NCBI GenBank assembly: GCA_964462985.1
Contig: CAYXAA010000022.1
Span: forward strand, 1-64,000
Direction: 5' to 3'
DNA: 64,000 nucleotides
Origin: CAYXAA01 sp964462985
Lineage (GTDB): Bacteria; Pseudomonadota; Alphaproteobacteria; Rhizobiales; Stappiaceae
Positions within the stretch are counted from its first letter, which is position 1. Every line of letters begins with the position of its first letter. Positions 1 to 10,920 of this stretch are shown here, in pieces. Under the pieces are notes generated by a model. That model was not told where the DNA came from. It saw nothing but the letters and a program-made list of their open reading frames with translations, and did not search any database. The translations under genes and the position numbers were made by a program.

Positions 1-4
1 GGGT

Positions 5-44
5 CCTGGATCGCGCGATGCCGCTGCGCGGCACGCGGTCCAGG
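5..44. repeat. imperfect palindrome, REP-like
   Basis: The arms at 5-15 and 34-44 pair over 11 bases with one mismatch. An inner hairpin (tgccgc / gcggca, 3-base loop) sits between them, and GATGACG follows directly. Intergenic palindromes ending in GATGACG-like bases are common dispersed repeats in Hyphomicrobiales. That comparison is from memory, and no second full copy was recognised in this window. Confidence 0.45.
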
Positions 45-148
45 ATGACGGGCGAGGAGAGGTTGCAGGAATACGGCGAGCACTGTCCGCGAGGGGCTGC
101 GGCGACGGCGACGCCCGAGACGGTTTTCTTTCCGGCGAATTTGCTCTA

Positions 149-180
149 GGAAACCCCCGCCCGCTGTGCGGGATGTTTCC
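149..180 (+). promoter_or_regulatory. stem-loop in the hisS leader
   Basis: An outer stem GGAAAC (149-154) pairs with GTTTCC (175-180), and an inner stem CCCGC (160-164) pairs with GCGGG (168-172) around a TGT loop, with unpaired bases between the stems. It lies about 87 bases before the hisS start. It could end the upstream transcript or act in the hisS leader. There is no T tract and no recognisable T-box or His-codon leader peptide, so the function is open. Confidence 0.3.
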
Positions 181-266
181 GGCATCTGCGGCGAAGAGCC
201 CCGTCTGCGGCGGCAGCCGGGCCTGCCGCCGGGGCGGCGAGTGCTTCTCACGAGATTTGCGGCGCG

Positions 267-1901
267 ATGGCCAAGGACAAGACACAGAAACTGAGAGCGC
301 GGCTGCCGCGCGGCTTCGTCGACCGGTCGGCGGCAGACATCCGCGCCACGGACGACATGCTCGCCAGGATCAAGGCGGTCTACGAACGCTACGGCTTCGA
401 CCCGGTCGAGACGCCGGCGTTCGAATACACCGACTGCCTCGGCAAGTTCCTGCCCGACACCGACCGGCCCAACGCCGGCGTCTTCTCCGTGAAGGACGAC
501 GACGAGCAGTGGATGAGCCTGCGCTATGATCTCACGGCGCCGCTCGCCCGGCACGTGGCGGAGAACATCAACGCGATTCAGCTGCCCTACCGCACCTATC
601 GCGCCGGCTGGGTGTTCCGCAACGAGAAGCCGGGACCGGGGCGGTTTCGCCAGTTCATGCAGTTCGACGCCGACACCGTCGGCGCGCCGGGCGTCCAGGC
701 GGATGCCGAGATGTGCATGATGATGGCCGACGTCATGGAGGCGCTCGGGATCCCGCGCGGGCAATATGTCATCCGGGTCAACAACCGCAAGGTACTGGAC
801 GGGGTGATGGAGGCGATCGGGCTCGGCGGCGAGGACAACGCCGAGCGGCGGCTGACGGTGCTTCGGGCGATCGACAAGCTGGACAAGTTCGGGCCGGAGG
901 GCGTGAAGCTCCTGCTTGGCGAGGGGCGGAAGGACGAGAGCGGGGATTTCACCAAGGGTGCGGGGCTGGACGAAGCGCGTATCGCACGCGTGATGATTTA
1001 CATTGGCGCCAGCTTTAGGGAAGGCAGTCAGGAGATATCTGAAACCGCGCGTTTGGCTGGCGAGACCTCGCCGATTGCAGACTTCGAAGGCGAAGAAACG
1101 TTTCCCTCTGATCACATGTCGTTTCAGGCTTGGAGAACTGCAGTCGGCGAGTCCGCTGCCGGCATGCAGGGCATCGATGAACTTCAGACAATCGCGACCA
1201 TATGTCGGGCAGCCGGATATGGCCCCGGCAGGATAATGTTCACTTCTTCCGTCGTCCGCGGCCTAGAATACTACACCGGCCCGGTCTACGAGGCCGAACT
1301 CCTCTTCCCCGTCACCAATGAAAAGGGCGAGGTGGTCCAGTTCGGCTCGGTCGGCGGAGGCGGGCGCTATGACGGGCTGGTGAAGCGCTTTACCGGGCGC
1401 GACGTGCCGGCCACCGGGTTCTCGATCGGCGTGTCGCGGCTGATGACGGCGCTCAAAAACCTCGGCAAGCTTGGGCAGGACGACGTGCTCGCGCCGGTGC
1501 TCGTTACCGTGATGGACGGCGACACCGAGGCGCTCGGGCGCTACCAGAAGATGACGCAGGACCTGCGCGGTGCCGGGATCCGCGCCGAGATGTACCAGGG
1601 CAACTGGAAGAAGTTCGGCAACCAGCTCAAATACGCCGACCGGCGCGGCTGTCCGCTGGCGATCATCCAGGGCGGCGACGAGCGCAATCCGAAGGACGAA
1701 GCCGGCAATCCCCTCCCTCCGGTCGTCCAGATCAAGGACCTGATCGAGGGCAAGCGGCTTTCCGGCGAAATCGCCGACAACGTCACCTGGCGCGAGAGCC
1801 GGCCGGCGCAGGTTACCGTGCCGGAAGCGGAGTTGGTCGAGACGGTGCGGAAGATGCTCGCCGCGCAGGCGGAGGACCGCCGCAACGACGGGCCGGCGTG
1901 A
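267..1901 (+). CDS. hisS: histidine--tRNA ligase (HisS), alphaproteobacterial type
   Basis: This 544-residue class II aminoacyl-tRNA synthetase joins histidine to tRNA-His in the cytoplasm. Motif 2 reads FRNEKPGPGRFRQFMQ, the divergent alphaproteobacterial form instead of the usual RAERPQKGRYRQFHQ-like form. The histidine-binding stretch VVRGLEYYTGPVYEAE and the motif 3 region GGGGRYDGL...ATGFSIGVSRL are intact. The C-terminal anticodon-binding domain covers roughly residues 410-500. The ATG at 267 is preferred because homology begins at once (RLPRGFVD); the ribosome site is weak. hisZ follows after 4 bases, so the two are almost certainly co-transcribed. Codons between about 1000 and 1265 (AGG, AGT, ATA, AGA, TTG, TGT) differ from the GC-rich codons on both sides, suggesting a recombined patch. 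Confidence 0.96.
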   Translation: MAKDKTQKLRARLPRGFVDRSAADIRATDDMLARIKAVYERYGFDPVETPAFEYTDCLGKFLPDTDRPNAGVFSVKDDDEQWMSLRYDLTAPLARHVAENINAIQLPYRTYRAGWVFRNEKPGPGRFRQFMQFDADTVGAPGVQADAEMCMMMADVMEALGIPRGQYVIRVNNRKVLDGVMEAIGLGGEDNAERRLTVLRAIDKLDKFGPEGVKLLLGEGRKDESGDFTKGAGLDEARIARVMIYIGASFREGSQEISETARLAGETSPIADFEGEETFPSDHMSFQAWRTAVGESAAGMQGIDELQTIATICRAAGYGPGRIMFTSSVVRGLEYYTGPVYEAELLFPVTNEKGEVVQFGSVGGGGRYDGLVKRFTGRDVPATGFSIGVSRLMTALKNLGKLGQDDVLAPVLVTVMDGDTEALGRYQKMTQDLRGAGIRAEMYQGNWKKFGNQLKYADRRGCPLAIIQGGDERNPKDEAGNPLPPVVQIKDLIEGKRLSGEIADNVTWRESRPAQVTVPEAELVETVRKMLAAQAEDRRNDGPA

Positions 1902-1905
1902 GGCC

Positions 1906-3039
1906 ATGACCGTGACCGAAGACCGGCTCGCCGCCGTCACCGCGCTGTTTTCCGAGCGCGGCTATAGCCGGATCGATCCGCCGATCCTGCAGCCGGCGGA
2001 CGTCTTTCTCGACCTGATCGGCGAGGACATCCGCGGCCGGCTGTTCCTGTCGGCCGACCTTGACGGCCGCGACCTCTGCCTGCGCCCCGACTTCACCATC
2101 CCGGTGTGCCGCAAGCACATGGAGGACGGTCCGGCGGAACGGCAGGCGAGCTACTGCTACGGCGGGCCGGTGTTCCGCCAGCGCCCGGGCGAGAGCGGCG
2201 AGTTCCTGCAGGCCGGCGTCGAGAGCCTGGGCCGCGCCGACTGTGAGGCGGCCGACGCCGATATGCTGGCGCTGGCGCTGGAGGCGCTCGGCCGCCTCGG
2301 GGCAAGGACGCTTTCCGTGCGGATCGGCGACGAGGCGCTGTTTGCCGCCGTGCTCGACGGGCTCGACCTGCCCAAGGTGTGGAAGCGGCGGCTGCGCGAT
2401 CTGTTCGGCGAGCGGCCGCGGCTCGACCAGGCGATCGCCCGGATGGGCGGGCGCGAGGCCAGGGAGAACGGCGACGATACCGGTGACGGCGGCGCGCGGC
2501 TCGGATTTCTCGCGGCGCTCGAAGGCGCCGATCCGGCGGCGGCGCAGGCGGTGGTCGAGGATCTGCTGTCCATCGCCGGGATCAACGCCGTCGGTGGTCG
2601 CAGTGCGGCGGAGATCGCCGAGCGCTTCCTCGAGCAGGCGGCGCTGAAGAGCCGTGCCGGGGTCAACGACGAGGCGGCGAATGTGCTCACGCGCTTCCTC
2701 GACATCGCCGGCGATCCGGAGGGCGCCGTCACTCTGCTCGACACCTTCGCCGCCGAGACCGGGGTCGACCTGTCGGAGCCGATCGGTAATTTCCAGGCCC
2801 GGCTCGAGGCGCTCGCCGCGCGCGGCATCGACATCGAGTCGCTGACCTTTTCCGCCGATTTCGGGCGCCGACTCGACTATTACACCGGCTTTGTGTTCGA
2901 GATCCATTCACCGGCCGCGGCCGGCCCGGTGGTCGGCGGCGGACGCTACGACCGGCTGATCGAGCTCATCGGAGCATCGCAGGCGGTGCCGGCGGTCGGG
3001 TTCTCGATCTGGCTCGACCGCGTGGGAGGCAAGGCATGA
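1906..3039 (+). CDS. hisZ: ATP phosphoribosyltransferase regulatory subunit HisZ
   Basis: This 377-residue paralogue of HisS lacks tRNA charging and forms the regulatory subunit of ATP phosphoribosyltransferase, the first enzyme of histidine biosynthesis. It keeps the catalytic-core fold of class II synthetases: LCLRPDFTIPVCRKHM resembles motif 1, the stretch around VFRQRPGESGEFLQAG resembles motif 2, and FGRRLDYYTGFVFEIH and GGGRYDRLIELIG resemble the histidine-binding and motif 3 regions. The anticodon-binding domain is absent, which is normal for HisZ. The start lies 4 bases after hisS, and the stop overlaps the hisG start in an ATGA, so the three genes form a tight operon. Confidence 0.95.
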   Translation: MTVTEDRLAAVTALFSERGYSRIDPPILQPADVFLDLIGEDIRGRLFLSADLDGRDLCLRPDFTIPVCRKHMEDGPAERQASYCYGGPVFRQRPGESGEFLQAGVESLGRADCEAADADMLALALEALGRLGARTLSVRIGDEALFAAVLDGLDLPKVWKRRLRDLFGERPRLDQAIARMGGREARENGDDTGDGGARLGFLAALEGADPAAAQAVVEDLLSIAGINAVGGRSAAEIAERFLEQAALKSRAGVNDEAANVLTRFLDIAGDPEGAVTLLDTFAAETGVDLSEPIGNFQARLEALAARGIDIESLTFSADFGRRLDYYTGFVFEIHSPAAAGPVVGGGRYDRLIELIGASQAVPAVGFSIWLDRVGGKA

Positions 3040-4004
3040 GCAAGCTCATCATCGCCATTCCTTCTAAGGGCCGCCTTCAGGAGAACACCCACGCCTTCTT
3101 CGCCCGCGCCGGGCTCGACGTGAAGCAGCCCGGCGGCGAGCGCAATTATCGCGGCCGGCTCGGCGGCTTTGCCGACGTCGAGATCGCGTTCCTGTCGGCG
3201 TCCGAAATCGCGCGCGAGCTTGCCGACGGCGCGGTGCATCTCGGCATCACCGGGCTCGACCTGGTGCACGAGACCATCGCCGAGCCGGACAAGGCGGTGC
3301 ATATCGTAACCCCGCTCGGCTTCGGCCCGGCCGACGTCGTCGTCGCCGTTCCCAAGGCCTGGATCGACGTTTCGACGATGACGGACCTTGCCGACGTCGC
3401 CTCTGACTTTCGCGGACGGCACGGGCGCCGGCTCAAGGTCGCAACCAAATACGTCCGGCTGACGCGAAGCTTCTTCGCCCGCCACGGCATCGCCGACTAC
3501 CGCATCGTCGAGAGCGCGGGGGCGACGGAGGGTGCGCCGGCGGCCGGCACGGCGGAGCTGATCGTCGACATCACCACCACCGGCTCGACTCTTGTGGCCA
3601 ACAACCTGAAGATCCTCGACGACGGGGTGATCCTCAAGAGCCAGGCCCATCTCGTCGCCTCCCTGGCGGCCTCCTGGGACAAGGCAGCGCTCGGCGCGGC
3701 GCGCAAGATCCTCGACCGCATCGCGGCCGAAGAGGCGGCGCGAAACCTCAAGGGCGTCACGGCGCGGGTCGCGGACCCGGCGGCGGCGCTGACGGCGGTC
3801 GAAAGCCTCGGCGCTACGGCACCGATGGGCGTTGCGGCCGACGGGGTGCTCCGGCTGCACTGCCCCGCGGCCGCGGTTGCCGACTGCGCGGCGGCGCTAC
3901 GGACGATGGGCGCGCAGACGGTCGCGGTCGCCACGCTCGATTACGTGTTTTCGGTTGAGAACCCGCTGTTCGACCCGCTGGCGGCGCGGCTTTCCTCTGC
4001 GTGA
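3036..4004 (+). CDS. hisG: ATP phosphoribosyltransferase catalytic subunit HisG
   Basis: This 322-residue enzyme condenses ATP with PRPP to phosphoribosyl-ATP, the committed step of histidine synthesis. It opens with the typical IAIPSKGRL. The PRPP-binding loop lies near residues 170-190 (AELIVDITTTGSTL) and the domain 1 signature is GITGLDLVHE. The first ~225 residues match the HisZ-dependent short form. A further ~90 residues follow, with an ACT-like pattern (LRLHCPAAAV...AALRTMGAQTV), although hisZ is also present. The start overlaps hisZ by 4 bases. I believe this longer HisG with HisZ is seen in related genera such as Brucella, so it is probably a clade trait, not a local fusion. Confidence 0.95.
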   Translation: MSKLIIAIPSKGRLQENTHAFFARAGLDVKQPGGERNYRGRLGGFADVEIAFLSASEIARELADGAVHLGITGLDLVHETIAEPDKAVHIVTPLGFGPADVVVAVPKAWIDVSTMTDLADVASDFRGRHGRRLKVATKYVRLTRSFFARHGIADYRIVESAGATEGAPAAGTAELIVDITTTGSTLVANNLKILDDGVILKSQAHLVASLAASWDKAALGAARKILDRIAAEEAARNLKGVTARVADPAAALTAVESLGATAPMGVAADGVLRLHCPAAAVADCAAALRTMGAQTVAVATLDYVFSVENPLFDPLAARLSSA

Positions 4005-4117
4005 CGGGTGAGGACCGACCTCCTCGGCATCAACCCGTGTGCCGCGGACGCTGCCGCGGCGGGTTGGCGACGGCCGGGCTCTTTTCATCAACACCGCTCG
4101 ATCGGATGCGCCGATGG

Positions 4118-4139
4118 ATCCCCGCTCGGAGGCGGGGAT
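4118..4139. terminator. candidate bidirectional terminator hairpin
   Basis: A perfect 8-bp stem (ATCCCCGC / GCGGGGAT) with a 6-base loop lies between the convergent hisG and P-type ATPase genes. No T tract follows on either strand. A second, weaker inverted repeat (AACCCG...CGGGTT) precedes it in the same 267-base gap. It could equally be a dispersed palindrome, since GATGG follows the right arm. Confidence 0.35.
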
Positions 4140-4271
4140 GGCGCTGAGGAAAAAGGCGGCCGGCGGGGGCCTGCAACACCAGGATCAAAGGGCCGTTGGA
4201 TCCAACTGGACGCATCATGCTCCCGGTGCCTCTCGGCCGGGAGGGGGAGAGGTTGGAGATTGCCCTCCGCC

Positions 4272-7007
<2,736 letters not shown>

Positions 7008-7178
7008 CACGTGTCGCCTGCCCGTCGAGGATGCGCCAGCATAGGAGACAGCAGACGCCAAACATTGATGGGGCTCAATGTGCAGGGACTATCCGGCGTC
7101 GATGTGGACCGGATCGATCCGCGACGGCTGCCCTTTCATCTCACACGAGCGGACGACCGCCTATTGCCGTGCGGCCCC

Positions 7179-7817
7179 TCACCGCGGCCGGATGAACGCT
7201 GCGCGCTCCGCCTCGACCTCGGCGCGGGCGAAGCAGCCGTCGAGGTGGTCGTTGACGAGGCCCATCGCCTGCATGAAGGCATAGACCGTGGTCGGCCCGA
7301 CGAAGCTCCAGCCACGCTTCTTCAGGTCCTTGGAGATTGCCGTCGATACCGCCGTCTTGCCGAGACCGGCGAGAGTGGCCTTGTCGAAGCGCGCGGGGCG
7401 GTCGTCGGGGCCGGGCTCGAAGCGCCAGAAATAGGCGGCGAGCGACCCGGCTTCGGCGACAAGCTCGATTGCCCGGCGGGCATTGTTGATGGTCGAGACG
7501 ATCTTGCCGCGGTGGCGGATGATGCCGGGATCGGCGAGCAGGCGCTCGATGTCCTCTTCCCCGAACTCCGCGACCCGATAGAAATCGAAGCCTGCAAAGC
7601 CGGCCCGAAAATTCTCGCGCTTGCGCAGGACCGTCAGCCACGACAGGCCGGACTGGAACCCCTCGAGGCAAATCTTCTCGAACAACCGGATATCGTCGGA
7701 CACCGGACGGCCCCATTCGGTGTCGTGGTAGCGCTGGTAGTCCTCCAGTCCGCCGTGCCACCAGCAGCGGCACTTGCCGTCGACGCCTTCGATCAGACCC
7801 GGGCCCGGCTCGGTCAT
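7179..7817 (-). CDS. tag: DNA-3-methyladenine glycosylase I (Tag)
   Basis: This 212-residue base-excision repair enzyme removes 3-methyladenine from alkylated DNA. The N-terminal signature CRCWWHGGLEDYQRYHDTEWG carries the Cys and His expected for the zinc-binding snap. ICLEGFQSGLSWLTVLRKRE and the later GPTTVYAFMQAMGLVNDH are also typical, and the length is close to the family norm of about 190-210. The start at 7817 has a good ribosome site (GGGAGGC). A LexA-type box lies 34-48 bases upstream, so expression is probably part of the SOS response. The gene upstream on the same strand (CheZ-like) is 114 bases away and functionally unrelated. Confidence 0.95.
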   Translation of the reverse strand: MTEPGPGLIEGVDGKCRCWWHGGLEDYQRYHDTEWGRPVSDDIRLFEKICLEGFQSGLSWLTVLRKRENFRAGFAGFDFYRVAEFGEEDIERLLADPGIIRHRGKIVSTINNARRAIELVAEAGSLAAYFWRFEPGPDDRPARFDKATLAGLGKTAVSTAISKDLKKRGWSFVGPTTVYAFMQAMGLVNDHLDGCFARAEVEAERAAFIRPR

Positions 7818-7850
7818 CAGGTGCCTCCCTGTTGCAGTACACTGCGCTCC

Positions 7851-7865
7851 GTTCAGTATTTGTTC
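7851..7865 (-). promoter_or_regulatory. LexA (SOS) box upstream of tag
   Basis: The plus strand reads GTTC AGTATTT GTTC, which is GAAC-N7-GAAC on the minus strand, the direct-repeat operator recognised by alphaproteobacterial LexA. It ends 34 bases before the tag start codon, where a repressor would overlap the promoter. Eight fixed bases can occur about twice by chance in 64 kb, but finding one directly before the window's only alkylation-repair gene is unlikely to be accidental. Confidence 0.65.
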
Positions 7866-7931
7866 TTAGAAGACCGCTGCAGCGCGAGCAACCGGGAAGT
7901 GGCGGCAGCAGCGCTGCTCTTGCAGGATGGT

Positions 7932-8654
7932 TCAGGCGAACAGGGCGTCAATGTCGTCCTGGCTGGCAACGCCGACGTCGCCTTCGAGCGAGGGGCCGTT
8001 CAGCAGTGCGGCGTCACCGTTGCGGCGCGGCATGGTGTCCGGCTCGATGTCCTTGAAGCTCTCGATGCCGCCCCAGATCTCCATCATCTTCAGGATGCGC
8101 TCTTCGATGAAGCGCAGAGTGCCGACGACCTTGGTGATACGCTGGCCGGTCAGGTCCTGAAAGTTGCAGGCCTCAAAGATCTGGACCACCTGTTCCTGGA
8201 TGTCATTGGCCAGGCCCTTGTCCTGCGCGTCGAGCCGCGCCGACAAGGTGTTGGCGGCTTCGTCAATGGTCTCGGCCGCAACTAGGATCTGCTCGGTCGC
8301 ACCTTCGGTGCCAAGGACCACGGCGTCGAGCTCGTCGGTGACCCGAATCATGTCACGGCTTTCCGAACCTGCGGTGCGGTGCAGGGTCGCAATCTCGCGC
8401 TTGGTCTTGGCGATGGCCTCGTAGATGGCGTCGAGCTCGGCCTTGAGCTTGGCCGCCTCACCGAACTCGGCCTTGAACCTGGCGACCAGATGCTCGCCGA
8501 CCTCCTCGCTTGGCCGGATCATCTGCTTCAACGTAATGATCTCGGACAGGATTTCGCGGTGGCGCTGATCGTCGGTGGACGCGACAGCGGCGTCATCCGT
8601 GCATTGAGAGCGGATTAGGGCTTCTGCCCGGAATACTCTGCGCGCCGCCATCAT
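7932..8654 (-). CDS. CheZ-family chemotaxis phosphatase, orphan
   Basis: This 240-residue, largely helical cytoplasmic protein is predicted to dephosphorylate a CheY-type response regulator. The hallmark helix reads EACNFQDLTGQRITKV, where the Asp and Gln correspond to the catalytic pair of CheZ. The C-terminus DDIDALFA resembles the CheY-binding tail peptide of CheZ. Residues 30-110 form a long heptad-rich helix. No other chemotaxis or flagellar gene is in the window, so its CheY partner must lie elsewhere. ATG at 8654 and 8651 are both possible (AGAGG just upstream). The family assignment is firm; the exact pathway is inferred. Confidence 0.8.
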   Translation of the reverse strand: MMAARRVFRAEALIRSQCTDDAAVASTDDQRHREILSEIITLKQMIRPSEEVGEHLVARFKAEFGEAAKLKAELDAIYEAIAKTKREIATLHRTAGSESRDMIRVTDELDAVVLGTEGATEQILVAAETIDEAANTLSARLDAQDKGLANDIQEQVVQIFEACNFQDLTGQRITKVVGTLRFIEERILKMMEIWGGIESFKDIEPDTMPRRNGDAALLNGPSLEGDVGVASQDDIDALFA

Positions 8655-8789
8655 GACCTCTTCTGGGGTCGCTTTCGATCTCGGCAGCGGTTATAGCCTG
8701 TGACATTTAAGGAATTCTTCCTGTGGACTCTCTCCGGCCGAGGTCGGCAAGGCAATCAATCGGAAATGCCTTTCCGCAATGGCGCCTCT

Positions 8790-9584
8790 ATGAGTAGAGT
8801 GCGCCCGCCTTTCGGCCCCTGTGCTCACTGCCTGTCCCGGACCTGCCGCGTGCTGTCAAGATTTCTGCCCCGTCTGCGCCTGATCGTTCTTGCCGTTCTC
8901 ATCTTCGGGACTCTCGCCGACGTCGGCCGCGCCCAGCCTTATTCCTTCTCCACCGAGGAGCTGATGCAGGGCTTCATGAAAACCGTGTTCGGCCTGGAAT
9001 ACCGGTCGTGGAGCTGGCAACCCTATCTGGTGAAGAAGTATGATGGGGAGGTACGATTCCACGTCTACAATCTTGCCGCGAAGAATCGCCGGCCGGTGGT
9101 GAATGCCTTCCTCCAGAGCCTCAGCACCGATATCCGCGGGCTGAAGGCGAGAATCGTGACATCTCCGGCTGACGCCAACTTTCACGTCTACGTCGTCGAT
9201 CGCAAGCAATACGCAACCGTGGTGCGCAGCGAGGTCTACCAGAACGCCACCGCCGATGCCCCCGGGCGCTGCCTGGTTCGGGTCGAGTCCGACCGCCGCG
9301 GCATCTCCCGATCGGCCGCCGTGATCGTGTCCGATGAGGGGGACTTCCTGTTCCGCCGCTGCCTTGTCGAGGAGGTGCTGCAAGGGCTCGGGCCGATGAA
9401 TGACGACGCCAGCTTGGCGCATTCCGTGTTCAACGACCACTCCCGACACAGCCGGTTCACGACCTTCGACCGCTATATCCTCAACATGCTCTACGATCCC
9501 AGCATCCGGCCAGGTATGACCCCGAAGGACGTCGAACCGCTCTTGCCGAGCATCATCCGGCGGCTGAGGCCCTACATCCGGTAG
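8790..9584 (+). CDS. DUF2927 secreted protein
   Basis: This protein of about 264 residues has a hydrophobic signal segment (LRLIVLAVLIFGTLADVGRA) likely cleaved near the AQP. The mature part matches the DUF2927 pattern known in Hyphomicrobiales: VNAFLQSLSTDIRGL, CLVRVESD, then RCLVEEVLQGLGPMNDD, SVFNDHS, FTTFDRYILNMLYDPSIRPGMT. Some of these stretches resemble metalloprotease-like secreted proteins, but no HExxH is visible and no enzyme function can be given. The start is uncertain: a GTG at 8700 and an ATG at 8766 are in frame, and 8790 gives the most compact signal peptide. It is transcribed divergently from the CheZ-like gene. Confidence 0.75.
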   Translation: MSRVRPPFGPCAHCLSRTCRVLSRFLPRLRLIVLAVLIFGTLADVGRAQPYSFSTEELMQGFMKTVFGLEYRSWSWQPYLVKKYDGEVRFHVYNLAAKNRRPVVNAFLQSLSTDIRGLKARIVTSPADANFHVYVVDRKQYATVVRSEVYQNATADAPGRCLVRVESDRRGISRSAAVIVSDEGDFLFRRCLVEEVLQGLGPMNDDASLAHSVFNDHSRHSRFTTFDRYILNMLYDPSIRPGMTPKDVEPLLPSIIRRLRPYIR

Positions 9585-9869
9585 CGCGGGACGTTCGGGC
9601 GCGCGGCGTTTAACCAAGCGGAAACCAATCCCCGCAACGTGGCGCTAACCACAGCGACAAATTCCCAGCACAGTTACCCGGCGATTCACCAATCGCACCG
9701 GACTCGCCGGTAGCATGAGCCATCGAGGCCGGTTCGATGTCCGCGCCAGGTTCGACAGCGGAAACCCGTTCTCCGTCACCTTGATCCGTGCGATCCGGGG
9801 GGAATCGACGCTGGCGGCCTGTCGGCGCCTGCCGCCTTCCTGGTCCGACGAAATGTTGCGAGTACGTCG

Positions 9870-10577
9870 ATGAAGCGCTGTTACGGTTTCGCCCTCGTGG
9901 CCGCCTTGCTTGCCGGGGCGACCGCCCTGCCCGCCGCGGCCGCCGGCAGCAATGGCCGGGCGTCGGCCCCGCCGCTGCTGCTCAGCCCCGACCTGACGGA
10001 ACCCTGGGTGTTGCAGCTTCAGCCCGGACGCACCCGCGTGCAGCCGCGTATCGCCACGCCGCCGGCACCGGTGCGCGTGCACCGGGCCGCCACCGGACAG
10101 GCGGCAACGCAGGCCCGGCCGCAGCGCTCGATCGATCCGCGGTTCCTGCCGACCACCGTTGCCTATGACGGGCCACACAAGGCCGGGACGATCGTGATCG
10201 ACACCAATGAGCGCTATCTCTATCTGATCGAGGGCAATGGCTTCGCCCGCCGCTACGGCGTGGGCGTCGGCCGGCCCGGCTTCGAATGGGCCGGCACGCA
10301 CAAGGTAACGCGCAAGCAGGAATGGCCTGATTGGCGACCACCGGCGGAAATGCGCCGGCGTCAGCCCAATCTTCCAACCTTCATGAAGGGCGGGCCGAAC
10401 AATCCGCTCGGCGCGCGGGCGCTTTATCTCGGGTCGACGCTCTACCGCATCCACGGCTCCAACGAGCCATGGACCATTGGACACGCGGTCTCCTCCGGCT
10501 GCATTCGGATGCGCAACGAAGATGTGATCGACCTCTACAACCGGGTCAGCGTCGGCACCAAGGTGGTGGTGATCTAG
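9870..10577 (+). CDS. L,D-transpeptidase (YkuD domain)
   Basis: This 235-residue periplasmic enzyme is predicted to form 3-3 cross-links in peptidoglycan or to attach proteins to it. The Sec signal peptide MKRCYGFALVAALLAG...AAAA is followed by a proline/arginine-rich linker to about residue 95. The YkuD catalytic domain occupies roughly residues 98-235: TIVIDTNERYLYLIE at its start, IHGSNEPWTIGHAVSSGCIRM with the catalytic His and Cys, and RVSVGTKVVVI at the end. It is a stand-alone gene. The 285 bases before it hold no other feature I could recognise. Confidence 0.93.
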   Translation: MKRCYGFALVAALLAGATALPAAAAGSNGRASAPPLLLSPDLTEPWVLQLQPGRTRVQPRIATPPAPVRVHRAATGQAATQARPQRSIDPRFLPTTVAYDGPHKAGTIVIDTNERYLYLIEGNGFARRYGVGVGRPGFEWAGTHKVTRKQEWPDWRPPAEMRRRQPNLPTFMKGGPNNPLGARALYLGSTLYRIHGSNEPWTIGHAVSSGCIRMRNEDVIDLYNRVSVGTKVVVI

Positions 10578-10920
10578 TTCGGACCGGCATTCCGCCCAGA
10601 CGAAGCCCGCGTCCCCCTGGCGCGGGGCACATCGTCGTTTGCAACCGACAACCCTGCGTCGAATAATCCGGCTGCGTGTACCCAAACGTGGATAGACGCC
10701 GCAGGGGCTCGGTTCATATCTTGGTAAAGCCTGCGGTACATCTCCAGCGGTCGGTCGCGTGTCCAGGGAAATAGGTGTCGTTGAGCGCAACCGGAGCGCC
10801 GGCCGCGGCCGCATTGCGTCCGTCGGTGGCGGCTTCTGCGTACGTATCATACGATAGATCACCTCACTCCTGTCCAGCTCCGGCCACGTCTGCCGGGTTC
10901 TCCGCGGATGGAGAAGCGCA
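10578..10920. other. intergenic region
   Basis: There are 343 bases between the L,D-transpeptidase stop and the next start. No convincing gene is present in either direction. A short inverted repeat around CGTATCATACG (near 10847) and a ribosome site (GGATGGAG) before 10921 are the only marks. It presumably carries the promoter of the 10921 gene. Confidence 0.4.
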
